64,000 bases of DNA from Aureitalea marina. GTDB lineage: Bacteria; Bacteroidota; Bacteroidia; Flavobacteriales; Flavobacteriaceae. The translations under genes were made by a program, and so were the position numbers. The notes beneath the pieces were generated by a model that was not told the DNA's origin, ran no database searches, and saw only the letters and a list, made by a program, of their open reading frames with translations. Positions 17,050-26,611 of this stretch are shown here, piece after piece (the stretch's first letter is position 1; each line of letters starts with the position of its first letter). The stretch covers positions 2,220,501 through 2,284,500 of the forward strand of contig NZ_MQUB01000001.1 of the NCBI RefSeq assembly GCF_002943755.1, written 5' to 3'.

Positions 17050-18222
17050 ATGAAAAATATAATCGCCTTAATCGCTGTTATCCTGACCCTAGTCGCCTGT
17101 GGAGGTGGAGGGCAGCAGAGTGTGGACGACCTGATCGCCGATGGCAACCTGGAACAGATCCGAGCCAAACGTTCGGAGGTCAAAGCACAGCAAGATGAGC
17201 TTCAGGCCCAACTCAACATGATCGATGAAGCGATCAGGGAACTGGACAAAAGTGAAAACCTTGCTCTGGTGACCACAGCAACCATCAACGACACCTTGTT
17301 CAGACACTTTATCGAGGTTCAAGGGAATGTAACCACCAAGCAAAATGTGATCATTTATCCGGAATATCAAGGGACACTGATCCGCGTCTTGGTCAAAGAA
17401 GGAGATGCCGTAAGAAAAGGACAACTCCTGGCCCAGATCGATGACGGTGGTCTAGGCAGTCAACTTGGACAGCTACAGGTACAGGAAGAACTGGCCAGAA
17501 CCACCTATGAGCGTCAAAAACGACTTTGGGATCAACAGATCGGTTCAGAGATCCAATACCTCCAAGCCAAGACCAACTATGAAGCCGCTAAAAACGCAGT
17601 AGACCAATTAGAGAGTCAGTTGGGCAAAACGCAGATCACTGCCCCTTTCAGTGGTACTATCGACGATGTGATTACCGATCAGGGAACTGTTGTTTCACCT
17701 GGCCAGGCCTTGTTCCGCATAGTCAACCTGGACGACATGTACATCGAGGCAGAAGTACCGGAACGCTACCTGAAAACGGTAACTCCGGGTAAAGATGTGG
17801 CCATCAACCTACCTATTTTGGGAGAGACCATTTCTTCCCAAGTAAGACAAACCGGGAACTACATCAAACCTAGTAATAGGTCATTTAGTATAGAAGTGGA
17901 CGTGCCTAACAATACTGGTAACATCAAACCCAACCTGACGGCCCGTTTACGGATCAATGATTACACCAATCCCAAGGCCTTACTTATCCCTCTAAGCGTT
18001 ATCTCAGAAAATGCACTTGGAGAGCAATATGTATACGTGGTTATGAATGATACCACCAATAATGGAGCCGGTGTCATGGCCAAGAGAAAGATCATTACCA
18101 CAGGGCTTACCCAAGGGGATTATACCGAGGTGACCTCCGGAATTTCGACTGGGGAGTCCATTATTGTGGAAGGTGCCCGTACGGTGAAGGACGGACAAAA
18201 TGTTCAAATACTAAACCAGTAA
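17050..18222 (+). CDS. RND efflux periplasmic adaptor, lipoprotein
   Basis: The 390-residue membrane-fusion protein starts with a lipobox (ILTLVAC followed by GGGG), so it is probably lipid-anchored. A coiled-coil hairpin lies between the two halves of the lipoyl-like domain (VKEGDAVRKGQLLAQID and TAPFSGTIDDVITDQGTVV), then the beta-barrel and membrane-proximal domains follow. A short extra coiled coil at residues 25-70 precedes the core. It bridges the RND pump and the TolC-like channel. It precedes the pump gene by three bases. Confidence 0.94.
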   Translation: MKNIIALIAVILTLVACGGGGQQSVDDLIADGNLEQIRAKRSEVKAQQDELQAQLNMIDEAIRELDKSENLALVTTATINDTLFRHFIEVQGNVTTKQNVIIYPEYQGTLIRVLVKEGDAVRKGQLLAQIDDGGLGSQLGQLQVQEELARTTYERQKRLWDQQIGSEIQYLQAKTNYEAAKNAVDQLESQLGKTQITAPFSGTIDDVITDQGTVVSPGQALFRIVNLDDMYIEAEVPERYLKTVTPGKDVAINLPILGETISSQVRQTGNYIKPSNRSFSIEVDVPNNTGNIKPNLTARLRINDYTNPKALLIPLSVISENALGEQYVYVVMNDTTNNGAGVMAKRKIITTGLTQGDYTEVTSGISTGESIIVEGARTVKDGQNVQILNQ

Positions 18223-18225
18223 GTC

Positions 18226-21200
18226 ATGAGCGCCAAAAGCAAAAAAGTCAACAAAGAATTTCGCCTGTCTAGCTGGGCGATCGACAATCCTACCATCATC
18301 TATGTGATGATCGCCATGTTCCTGATCCTTGGAGGATCGGCTTACTTCAGTATGCCCCGAGAAAACTTCCCCGAGATCAATGAGACCAAGATCTACATCT
18401 CCATCCCTTACCCTGGAAATACGGCAGAGGATATTGAGCGACTGATCGTGGACCCTTTGGAGGAAGAGTTGCGAAACATCTCCAATGTAGTGGAGATCCT
18501 GAGTACCTCCCAAGAGGATTATGGGATCATTACCGTAGAATTTGATGAAGACATCGCGGTAGAACAGGCCAAACAAAAGGTCAAGGACGAGGTAGACAGC
18601 AAGAAGGCCAACGAAGACTGGCCCACCTTTAACAACGCTAAGGTCGAGCCCAATGTCTTTGACTTGAGTTTGAGCGAGGAAATGCCCATACTGAACTTGA
18701 ATATATCGGGGGACTATCCGGTAGAAAGACTCAAGGAATTTGCAGAGTACCTACAGGATGAGATCGAAGAATTACCGGAGATCAAAGCCGCCGATATTCG
18801 CGGAGCCCAGGATAAGGAAGTAGAAGTTGCCGTCGATGTCTATCGCATGATGGCTGCACAGGTCAGTTTTGACGATGTGATCAATGCCATTCGGAATGAG
18901 AATATGACTATGTCTGCCGGAAACCTGATCACCAGTGGTCAGAGACGGACGATCCGTATACTGGGTGAAGTAGAGGACCCCGGACAACTGGAGAACTTTG
19001 TGGTCAAATCGGAGAACGGAGCCATCTACCTACGGGATATCGCGACAGTTAGTTTTGGAGAAAAGGACAAGACTACCTTTGCCCGAGACCTAACGGCCAG
19101 TGCCGAGCGCGAAGAAGCCGTACCGTCCAACGAGCAAGTTGGTCGCAGCGTGGTCATGCTGGATGTAAAGAAACGTTCCGGAGAGAATATGATCGAGGCT
19201 GTAGAGAAGATAAACGTCATTGTAGACGAGGTCGTGGCCAATATTTTTCCTGCAGACCTGACGGTGACCAAGGCCAACGACCAATCTGCCAAAACGAATA
19301 ACCAGGTCAATGACCTGGTGAACAACATCATCTTCGGGATCATCCTGGTGGTTGGCGTATTGATGTTCTTCCTTGGGTTTAGGAACGCCCTCTTTGTTGG
19401 GTTTGCCATCCCCATGTCCATGTTCATGTCCTTCATGATACTATCGGCCCTGGGCTATACCATGAATACTATGATACTATTTGCGCTCATCATGGGACTC
19501 GGGATGCTGGTGGATAACGGAATCGTAGTGGTCGAGAATGTCTATCGATTGATGGACGAAGAAGGTATGTCCCGTGTAGAAGCAGCCAAAAAAGGGATTG
19601 GAGAGATTGCTTTCCCCATTATTATTTCTACAGCAACAACGGTCGCGGCCTTTGTCCCGCTGGGAACCTGGCCAGGGGTAATGGGCGAATTCATGATCTA
19701 TTTCCCGATCACCTTATCGGTTGTATTGGGATCGTCCTTATTCGTAGCCATATTCATCAACTCTATGTTGGTATCCCGTTTTATGGAAGTGGGAGAAAAA
19801 GTCCTATCCAGGAAACAACTCATTCGACTTTCTGCCATTATGGTTCCGTTGGGATTATTCATCTATATCACAGGTGGAGCGGTCCGTGGTCTGGGAACCC
19901 TGATGATCGTAGTCACTCTTATGTTCTGGATCTATCGCTATTTCTTAAAACGTGCGGCTACTTACTTTCAACGGAATATCCTTTCTCGCCTGGAAAGCAG
20001 TTATCAACGCTTCCTGGCCTGGGCCTTGAACGGATGGCGCCCAACCGGCTTCGTGATCGGGATATTTGGGCTGCTGTTCCTCGTATTTATGGGCTTCGGT
20101 GCTTCTGTTGGTTCTCAAAGGACAGCAGTAGAATTCTTCCCGGACAATACGCCCAACCAGATCATCGTCTATATCGAATACCCGGAAGGAACAGACATCG
20201 ATAAGACCAACGAGATCACCAAGGCCATTGAGCGCCGTGTGAACGCCGTTGTGAACAACGAGGAGTATATGGAAGGTAGTGCTTATAATTTCCTGGTGGA
20301 GTCTGCGGTATCACAGGTTGGAGAAGGTGCAGGTAATCCAAATACAGACGGAGGAAGTAGTGCCGAAATGCCCCACCGTGGTAAGATCACCGCCACCATG
20401 CGGGAATACAAATACCGCGAAGGAAAGGACACTGAGATCCTGCGCGCTAAGGTGCAAGAGGCACTTAAGGGTATTTACCCTGGGGTCGCGATTTCCGTAG
20501 AAAAAGATGCTGTTGGACCACCGGCTGGTTATCCGATCAACATCGAATTGCGCGGAAACAACTACGACGAACTGATCGCTACTGCCGAAGGTATGCGGAA
20601 TTTCATCAACGATCGCAATATTGCGGGAATTGACGAATTGAAGATAGACGTAAACAAAGGCAAACCATCCATGCAAGTGGTTGTGGATCGGGAGAAGTCT
20701 GGGGAATTAGGAGTTCCGGCCGGACGGGTTGGAAACCAACTTCGACGTTCCCTTTTTGGTGAAAAAGCCGGGGTTTACAAGGAAGATGGGGAAGACTACG
20801 ACATCTATGTGCGCTTTGATAAGAACGAACGCTACAGCACTTCTGCCCTATTTGACCAGAATATTACCTTCCGTGATCAGTCCAGTGGGCAGATCAAGGA
20901 AGTGCCGATCTCGGCTGTGGCCTCCCAGCGGAATACTTCATCCTTTAGTGCCATCAAGCACCGGGATACCCGCAGGGTGGTTACTGTTTACTCTGGGCTG
21001 GCTCCTGGCTTCACAGATGCTGCTGCCGTGGTAAGCAATATCCAATCCGAGATGGAATCATTTAATAACTTGCCCGCTACTGTGGATATCGATTACACTG
21101 GACAGATCGAAGAACAAAACAAGCAGATGGCCTTTTTGATGGGTGCTTTCTTTGCAGGACTCGGTTTGATCATGCTGTTGCTGATCTTCCAATTTAGCTC

Positions 21201-21780
21201 GATCTCCAAGCCAACCATCATCATGATAGCCATCTTCCTGAGCTTTATCGGAGTATTTGGAGGTATCCTGGCTACCGGAGCTTCCTTCGTGATCATGATG
21301 ACCATGATGGGAATTATCTCCCTGGCAGGGATTGTAGTGAATAACGGGGTGGTTCTCTTGGATTACACCCAACTGCTGATAGACAGGAAGATCGTCGAAT
21401 TGGATTTACCAGATAATGCTTTGCTGGAAAAGGATGTGGTCAAAAAGATCATCGTTCAAGGTGGACGCGCCCGTTTGCGGCCCGTTATTCTAACCGCCAT
21501 TACCACAGTATTGGGTCTTATCCCATTGGCCATTGGGGTGAATATCGATTTCTTCTCCATGTTCTCGGAATTCGATGCCAACTTCTACCTGGGTGGAGAC
21601 AATGTGATTTTCTGGGGGCCATTGGCCTGGGCCGTGATCTACGGATTGATCATTGCGACCTTCTTGACCTTGATCATCGTGCCATTATTGTTTTACATAA
21701 TCTATAAGGTAAAGATCCGTCTGAGGAATTGGCGGACTAAGGACGAACAAACGTCCGAAGAACTGAAGGCTGCCGCCTAA
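18226..21780 (+). CDS. RND-family efflux pump (AcrB/HAE1-like permease)
   Basis: The 1184-residue protein has the 12-helix RND plan: helix 1 near residue 20-40, a large periplasmic porter domain, helices 2-6, then the duplicate half. Helix 4 carries LIMGLGMLVDNGIVVVENVYR with acidic residues suited to proton relay. The second half has a matching NNGVVLLDYTQLL. Length is somewhat above E. coli AcrB (1049) because of extra inserts, as often seen in Bacteroidota. It is the last gene of the operon and ends five bases before a terminator stem. Substrate range unknown; the HAE1 branch is more likely than heavy-metal CzcA. Confidence 0.95.
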   Translation: MSAKSKKVNKEFRLSSWAIDNPTIIYVMIAMFLILGGSAYFSMPRENFPEINETKIYISIPYPGNTAEDIERLIVDPLEEELRNISNVVEILSTSQEDYGIITVEFDEDIAVEQAKQKVKDEVDSKKANEDWPTFNNAKVEPNVFDLSLSEEMPILNLNISGDYPVERLKEFAEYLQDEIEELPEIKAADIRGAQDKEVEVAVDVYRMMAAQVSFDDVINAIRNENMTMSAGNLITSGQRRTIRILGEVEDPGQLENFVVKSENGAIYLRDIATVSFGEKDKTTFARDLTASAEREEAVPSNEQVGRSVVMLDVKKRSGENMIEAVEKINVIVDEVVANIFPADLTVTKANDQSAKTNNQVNDLVNNIIFGIILVVGVLMFFLGFRNALFVGFAIPMSMFMSFMILSALGYTMNTMILFALIMGLGMLVDNGIVVVENVYRLMDEEGMSRVEAAKKGIGEIAFPIIISTATTVAAFVPLGTWPGVMGEFMIYFPITLSVVLGSSLFVAIFINSMLVSRFMEVGEKVLSRKQLIRLSAIMVPLGLFIYITGGAVRGLGTLMIVVTLMFWIYRYFLKRAATYFQRNILSRLESSYQRFLAWALNGWRPTGFVIGIFGLLFLVFMGFGASVGSQRTAVEFFPDNTPNQIIVYIEYPEGTDIDKTNEITKAIERRVNAVVNNEEYMEGSAYNFLVESAVSQVGEGAGNPNTDGGSSAEMPHRGKITATMREYKYREGKDTEILRAKVQEALKGIYPGVAISVEKDAVGPPAGYPINIELRGNNYDELIATAEGMRNFINDRNIAGIDELKIDVNKGKPSMQVVVDREKSGELGVPAGRVGNQLRRSLFGEKAGVYKEDGEDYDIYVRFDKNERYSTSALFDQNITFRDQSSGQIKEVPISAVASQRNTSSFSAIKHRDTRRVVTVYSGLAPGFTDAAAVVSNIQSEMESFNNLPATVDIDYTGQIEEQNKQMAFLMGAFFAGLGLIMLLLIFQFSSISKPTIIMIAIFLSFIGVFGGILATGASFVIMMTMMGIISLAGIVVNNGVVLLDYTQLLIDRKIVELDLPDNALLEKDVVKKIIVQGGRARLRPVILTAITTVLGLIPLAIGVNIDFFSMFSEFDANFYLGGDNVIFWGPLAWAVIYGLIIATFLTLIIVPLLFYIIYKVKIRLRNWRTKDEQTSEELKAAA

Positions 21781-21785
21781 AGTTA

Positions 21786-21812
21786 AAACCCTCCCCAGTG
21801 GAGGGTTTTTTT
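21786..21812 (+). terminator. Intrinsic terminator of the efflux operon
   Basis: AAACCCTCC, five-base loop, GGAGGGTTT, with seven T in all on the descending side. Confidence 0.9.
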
Positions 21813-21850
21813 ATGGGGGCAATAGGCTGAAGGAGTTGGAAAAACAGGAG

Positions 21851-21877
21851 TTGATGTCTTGTTTCTTTGTACCTTTG
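21851..21877 (+). promoter_or_regulatory. Promoter of aspS
   Basis: TTG at 21851 (-33 element) and TACCTTTG at 21870-21877 (-7 element) are spaced 19 bases start to start. A leader of about 45 bases follows and may fold (CCCT...AGGG around 21888-21906). Confidence 0.5.
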
Positions 21878-21927
21878 CGCCCGCTATCCCTTAGCATCAT
21901 AGCAGGGAGCATTTAAGCACATCAGGC

Positions 21928-23676
21928 ATGTACAGGACACACACCAATGACCAATTGAGAGCCAGCGATACCGGCAAGGAAGTAACCTTGTCCGGTTGGG
22001 TTCAAAAAACGAGAAACAAAGGATTTATGATCTGGGTCGACCTGCGGGATCGATACGGGATCACTCAATTGATCTTTGACGAGGAAAGAACGGATGCCGA
22101 TGTAATGAAAATGGCGGCCGAACTCGGACGCGAGTTCGTGGTGCAAGCTACAGGAAAAGTAATCGAACGAGAGTCCAAGAATCCCAATATCCCTACCGGT
22201 GATATCGAGATTCTGGTACAGGAATTCAAGATACTGAATGAGTCCCTAACTCCTCCATTCACCATAGAGGACGACACGGATGGTGGTGATGATCTACGCA
22301 TGAAATACCGCTACCTGGACATTCGCCGTAAGCCTGTGCGAGAGAACCTGATCTTCAGACACAAGGTGACCATGGCCGTCCGGAATTATCTGTCCGCACA
22401 GGATTTCGTAGAGGTGGAAACCCCTTACCTGATCAAATCGACCCCGGAAGGCGCCCGGGACTTTGTAGTGCCATCCAGAATGAATGAAGGTCAATTTTAC
22501 GCTTTGCCCCAGTCCCCACAAACCTTCAAGCAACTACTGATGGTCGGGGGAATGGATCGCTACTTCCAGATCGTGAAGTGCTTTCGTGACGAAGATCTCA
22601 GGGCAGATCGTCAACCGGAATTTACCCAGATAGACTGCGAGATGGCCTTTGTAGAGCAAGAAGATATTCTCCAAACCTTTGAGGGGTTAACCCGTCATCT
22701 CCTGAAGGAGATCAACGGAGTGGAAATAGGCGATTTCCCCCGCATGACCTTCGATGAGGCCATGAAGCGATATGGAAATGACAAGCCGGATATCCGTTTT
22801 GGGATGGAATTTGGCGAATTGAATGAGGTTAGTCAGCACAAGGAATTCAATGTTTTCAATCAAGCCGAACTGGTAGTTGGAATTGCCGTACCTGGAGGAA
22901 ATGAAATGTCCCGCAAGCAGATCGACGGGTTGATAAACTGGGTGAAGCGACCACAGATCGGAGCCCTGGGCATGGTCTATGTGCGCTGCAACGAGGACGG
23001 TAGTTTCAAATCTTCCGTTGATAAATTCTACGATCAGGACGACTTGAAGAATTGGGCTGATGTAACCGGAGCTGAGGCAGGAGACCTGATCTGTGTATTG
23101 AGTGGTGACGCCAATAAGGTGAGAGCACAACTCAGTGCGCTGAGGATGGAGATGGGAGAGCGCCTTGGACTTCGTAAGGCGGACGAGTTTGCTCCATTAT
23201 GGGTAATTGACTTCCCCCTACTGGAGTGGGATGAAGAGACAGAGCGTTTTCACGCTATGCACCACCCTTTCACTTCTCCTAAACCAGGACAATTGGACAT
23301 GCTGGACACCGATCCGGCTGCAGTAAGAGCCAATGCCTATGACTTGGTACTGAACGGAAATGAAATCGGTGGAGGTTCCATTCGAATTCACGATAAAGAA
23401 GTTCAGTCCCTGATGTTTGATCACCTGGGATTCACCCCAGAAGAGGCTAAGGCCCAGTTCGGTTTCCTAATGGATGCTTTCCAATACGGGGCACCACCTC
23501 ATGGAGGGATCGCTTTTGGACTAGACAGGCTTGTATCCATACTGGGAGGTCAGGAGACCATTCGTGATTTTATCGCCTTCCCAAAAAACAATTCTGGAAG
23601 GGATGTGATGATAGACGCTCCGGCCAATATCGATGATGAACAATTGAAGGAGTTGCATATCAGACTGGATCTGTAG
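21928..23676 (+). CDS. aspS: Aspartyl-tRNA synthetase
   Basis: The 582-residue class II synthetase charges tRNA-Asp. The N-terminal OB-fold anticodon-binding domain covers residues 1-110 ([15 protein letters not shown]). The catalytic domain has motif 2 ([20 protein letters not shown]) and motif 3 ([11 protein letters not shown]), with the bacterial GAD insertion domain between them. Length is normal for the bacterial AspS. Because no asparaginyl enzyme is in the window, discriminating versus non-discriminating type is not decided. Confidence 0.98.
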   Translation: MYRTHTNDQLRASDTGKEVTLSGWVQKTRNKGFMIWVDLRDRYGITQLIFDEERTDADVMKMAAELGREFVVQATGKVIERESKNPNIPTGDIEILVQEFKILNESLTPPFTIEDDTDGGDDLRMKYRYLDIRRKPVRENLIFRHKVTMAVRNYLSAQDFVEVETPYLIKSTPEGARDFVVPSRMNEGQFYALPQSPQTFKQLLMVGGMDRYFQIVKCFRDEDLRADRQPEFTQIDCEMAFVEQEDILQTFEGLTRHLLKEINGVEIGDFPRMTFDEAMKRYGNDKPDIRFGMEFGELNEVSQHKEFNVFNQAELVVGIAVPGGNEMSRKQIDGLINWVKRPQIGALGMVYVRCNEDGSFKSSVDKFYDQDDLKNWADVTGAEAGDLICVLSGDANKVRAQLSALRMEMGERLGLRKADEFAPLWVIDFPLLEWDEETERFHAMHHPFTSPKPGQLDMLDTDPAAVRANAYDLVLNGNEIGGGSIRIHDKEVQSLMFDHLGFTPEEAKAQFGFLMDAFQYGAPPHGGIAFGLDRLVSILGGQETIRDFIAFPKNNSGRDVMIDAPANIDDEQLKELHIRLDL

Positions 23677-23700
23677 GCTAATTTTACTAGCTTAGAAGTT

Positions 23701-23946
23701 GTGAAATACTTTTTAATCGTCTCTTTCCTTGCTATTTTGATCACTGGGATAAGCGGATTTGTGGTCAAACCGGACGATCTGGAAGGTGGAAATTTTCTGA
23801 TTGGGATAGCTGTAGCGGCATTTTTCTTCCTTTGGATGCCCATATTTATCTACCACAGATGGAAAAACAGAAGTGTCAAGGATTACATGTTAACTAAGGA
23901 AAACATTGACAAAATGAGGGGTTACAGCAAGGACAAAAACCTCTGA
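23701..23946 (+). CDS. Small two-helix membrane protein
   Basis: From GTG 23701 the frame gives 81 residues with two hydrophobic helices (about 2-22 and 32-51) joined by a short acidic loop (KPDDLEGG), then a basic, lysine-rich cytoplasmic tail. A TAATTTTA box at 23679-23686 (near TAnnTTTG) supports this start. It follows aspS by 24 bases in the same direction. I do not recognise a named family and no function is suggested. Confidence 0.65.
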   Translation: MKYFLIVSFLAILITGISGFVVKPDDLEGGNFLIGIAVAAFFFLWMPIFIYHRWKNRSVKDYMLTKENIDKMRGYSKDKNL

Positions 23947-24004
23947 AAATCAATTTTTAATAAAAATCTCGTCAATTCATTTTCTTCTGATTCGAGCATT
24001 TACT

Positions 24005-24012
24005 TACCTTTA
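24005..24012 (+). promoter_or_regulatory. -7 box of the cold-shock protein gene
   Basis: TACCTTTA (TAnnTTTG with a final A), 26 bases before the ATG at 24039. Confidence 0.4.
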
Positions 24013-24038
24013 CTACTTAATTATCATTTACCCTTATT

Positions 24039-24239
24039 ATGGAAGGAACAGTAAAATTCTTTAACGAGTCAAAGGGATACGGCTTTATCACCAACGATGA
24101 GACCGGTCAGGATATCTTTGTACACGTAACCAGTCTTGACGGACAAACCACCCTTAACCAGGGAGACAAAGTGGAGTATAGTGAAGCCGATGGCAGAAAA
24201 GGAAGAATCGCGACCGATGTAAAAGTGGTCAACGAATAA
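24039..24239 (+). CDS. Cold-shock domain protein (CspA family)
   Basis: The 66-residue protein is a single cold-shock domain with both RNA-binding motifs: KGYGFI (RNP1) and DIFVHVTSL (RNP2). Such proteins bind single-stranded RNA and DNA and loosen structure in mRNA. It is monocistronic, with its own promoter and a terminator 24 bases after the stop. Confidence 0.95.
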   Translation: MEGTVKFFNESKGYGFITNDETGQDIFVHVTSLDGQTTLNQGDKVEYSEADGRKGRIATDVKVVNE

Positions 24240-24263
24240 TATACACCATTAACCAACCAAATG

Positions 24264-24290
24264 AATCCCTCCCTTACGGAGGGATTTTTT
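24264..24290 (+). terminator. Intrinsic terminator of the cold-shock gene
   Basis: AATCCCTCC, loop CTTAC, GGAGGGATT and a run of six T. It touches the 3' end of the convergent tadA gene. Confidence 0.88.
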
Positions 24291-24738
24291 ATTTGGATTG
24301 TCTTTTCCCTTCAAAGAACAACTTGAGCAGATCTCCACATTCCTTGGCTAACACACCTTGTTTTACTATCGTCTTGGGATGAAGATCAACCCCCTTTTCT
24401 TGATAACCTCTACCCGGATCGGTGGCTCCAAAAACAACTTTGGAAATCTGGCTCCAAAATAAGGCGCCCGCACACATGCTACAAGGCTCCAAGGTTACGT
24501 ATAGGGTACAGTCTTTCAGGTATTTACCCCCAAGATAGTTGGCCGCAGCCGTAATGGCCTGCATCTCAGCATGCGCGGTCACATCGTTCAGGGTTTCGGT
24601 CAGGTTATGCGCCCTGGCTATGACCTGTCCTTTGGCCACTACTACAGCGCCTATCGGAACTTCGTCCTTATCGAAAGCCCGTTTGGCCTCGTTCAAGGCT
24701 TGTTTCATAAAGTGATTGTCGTCGAAAGGAGTGATCAT
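24289..24738 (-). CDS. tadA: tRNA-specific adenosine deaminase
   Basis: The cytidine/deoxycytidylate-deaminase-fold enzyme has the zinc site HAEMQAI and PCSMCAGAL and matches TadA, which makes inosine at the wobble base of tRNA-Arg(ACG). The start at 24738 (149 residues, MITPFDDNHFMKQAL) is preferred over an upstream in-frame ATG at 24753, since flavobacterial homologues begin in this way as I recall. It is divergent from dxs, sharing a 54-base spacer that holds both promoters. A guanine-deaminase-like role is less likely. Confidence 0.9.
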   Translation of the reverse strand: MITPFDDNHFMKQALNEAKRAFDKDEVPIGAVVVAKGQVIARAHNLTETLNDVTAHAEMQAITAAANYLGGKYLKDCTLYVTLEPCSMCAGALFWSQISKVVFGATDPGRGYQEKGVDLHPKTIVKQGVLAKECGDLLKLFFEGKRQSK

Positions 24739-24758
24739 TTGATGCCTATTCAATGAAA

Positions 24759-24766
24759 CAAAAGTA
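24759..24766 (-). promoter_or_regulatory. -7 box of tadA
   Basis: The minus strand reads TACTTTTG, exact TAnnTTTG, 20 bases before the start at 24738. It lies partly over the alternative upstream region, supporting the shorter protein. Confidence 0.5.
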
Positions 24767-24779
24767 CAAACTCAAGCCG

Positions 24780-24787
24780 TATCTTTG
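24780..24787 (+). promoter_or_regulatory. -7 box of dxs
   Basis: TATCTTTG, exact TAnnTTTG, ends five bases before the dxs ATG at 24793, implying an almost leaderless mRNA. Confidence 0.5.
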
Positions 24788-24792
24788 GGTCG

Positions 24793-26557
24793 ATGAAACA
24801 TCCGCTATTAGAGCAGATCAATGAACCGGCAGACCTTCGTTTGCTGGAACCTTCACAATTGACCCAATTGGCATCAGAACTACGGGATTTTATTATCCGT
24901 ATTGTCGCCACCAAGGAAGGTCATCTTGGGGCGAGTTTGGGTGTTGTAGAGTTGACGATCGCCCTTCATTATGTCTTTCAAACACCAGATGACCTGCTGG
25001 TTTGGGACGTGGGTCATCAGGCTTATGGTCATAAGATCCTTACGGGAAGGCGTGATATTTTCCACACCAACCGACAAAAAGATGGCATTAGCGGATTCCC
25101 CAAACGGGGGAAAGTCCTTATGACACCTTTGGAACTGGTCACAGCAGCACAGCTATCTCGGCTGCCTTGGGAATGGCCATGGCCTCTCAGCTTTCTGGGG
25201 ATAGCAAAAGGCAACATATTGCGGTAGTTGGAGATGCTTCCATTGCCAGTGGTATGGCCTTTGAGGCCATGAATCACGCTGGAGTTACAGGTGCCAACTT
25301 GCTTATTGTACTGAATGACAATGCCATTGGAATAGATCCCAGTGTAGGGGCACTAAAAGACTATCTGGCACGAACATCTCCAGGAAAACCCGGCGGTGCA
25401 TCAGCCCTTTTCAATGCGTTCAATTTAAACTATTCCGGGCCGGTGGACGGCCATGATCTACTGGCATTAGTAGAAGAGTTTGAGCGTTTGCGCCAATTAG
25501 AAGGTCCACGTCTGCTCCATATAGTCACCACCAAAGGAAAGGGACTACGCAAGGCTGAAGAGGATCAGGTACGCTATCATGCCCGGGTAAATTCGATGCG
25601 GATACCGGCGAACTGATTACCGGAAACCCAGTATCTGAGGGTCCGAAATTTCAAGACGTTTTTGGAAAAACCCTAGTGCAATTAGCGACTTCTAATCCGA
25701 AGATCATGGGTATCACTCCAGCCATGCCTACAGGAAGCTCTTTAAAATTCATGATAGAAGCCTTTCCGGATCGTGCCTTTGACGTAGGAATTGCGGAACA
25801 ACACGCCGTAACGCTTGCGGCAGGTATGGCCACCCAGGGATATCGTGTTTTTTGCAATATCTACTCGACCTTTTTGCAACGCGCATATGACCAAGTGATC
25901 CACGATGTATGCCTTCAGAATTTGCCAGTGGTCTTCTGCCTGGATCGGGCTGGCCTGGTTGGAGAGGATGGGGCTACTCATCACGGGATTTTTGACTTGG
26001 CTTATCTAAGGTGCATCCCTAACCTGACCATTGTGGCTCCTAGAAATGCGATAGAACTTCGAAATCTGCTTTATACCGCACAGACTCAGATCGATGGTCC
26101 CTGGGCGATAAGATACCCCAGGGGTCGGGACAGGGTGATCCAATGGGAAAAGGACTTACAAGAGATAGTCCAAGGGAAAGGCGAGATATTGCGGAAGGGC
26201 AAAAAAATAGCCGTTCTTTCCTTAGGAACAACAGCTTACCAGGCGGAAGACGCCATAGACTTGACCCAATTGGATATTGGTCATTTTGATATGCGCTTTC
26301 TGAACCCCCTCGACAAGGAGTTGCTATTGGAGATCTTTGATCAGTATGAAATACTAATTTCTGTGGAAGACGGTGTAATTCAAGGTGGGTTTGGGAGTGC
26401 CATCTTGGAAGTAGCAGCCGAATACAACTACAAGGGAAAAATTATCAGACTTGGTGTAGACAACTACTTCCCACAGCACGCCTCTGTAGAAGAACTTAAG
26501 ACCGAGGCAGGTATCTCTGTTCAGGACATCGCAAATACCTTACTGCAGTACGCATAA
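24793..26557 (+). pseudogene. dxs: 1-deoxy-D-xylulose-5-phosphate synthase, two frameshifts
   Basis: Three frames join into one DXS of about 588 residues, the first enzyme of the MEP isoprenoid pathway (pyruvate plus glyceraldehyde 3-phosphate). Part 1 (24793 to about 25110) has [14 protein letters not shown] and [13 protein letters not shown]. Part 2 (about 25110-25583) has [27 protein letters not shown] and NDNAIGID (thiamine diphosphate site). Part 3 (about 25586-26557) has GITPAMPTGS, FDVGIAEQHAVTLAAG and the transketolase C-domain. The breaks fall at GGGGG (25106-25110) and CCCGGG (25582-25587); one extra base at each restores the family sequence. An essential gene broken twice suggests base-calling error rather than decay. 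Confidence 0.88.
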
Positions 26558-26589
26558 AAAAATCCCGTCCGGCAAAGCGAACGGGATTT
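26556..26589. terminator. Terminator between dxs and the M36 protease
   Basis: AAATCCCGT, a 12-base loop, ACGGGATTT. On the minus strand the stem is followed by seven T, so it mainly ends the protease transcript; it may also serve dxs. Confidence 0.8.
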
Positions 26590-26611
26590 CAATATTACTA
26601 GAACTGATCTT

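Noticed and set aside
18772-21372. Long antisense frames within the RND pump gene
   Set aside because: They are shadows of a strongly conserved gene and have no start signals or neighbours.
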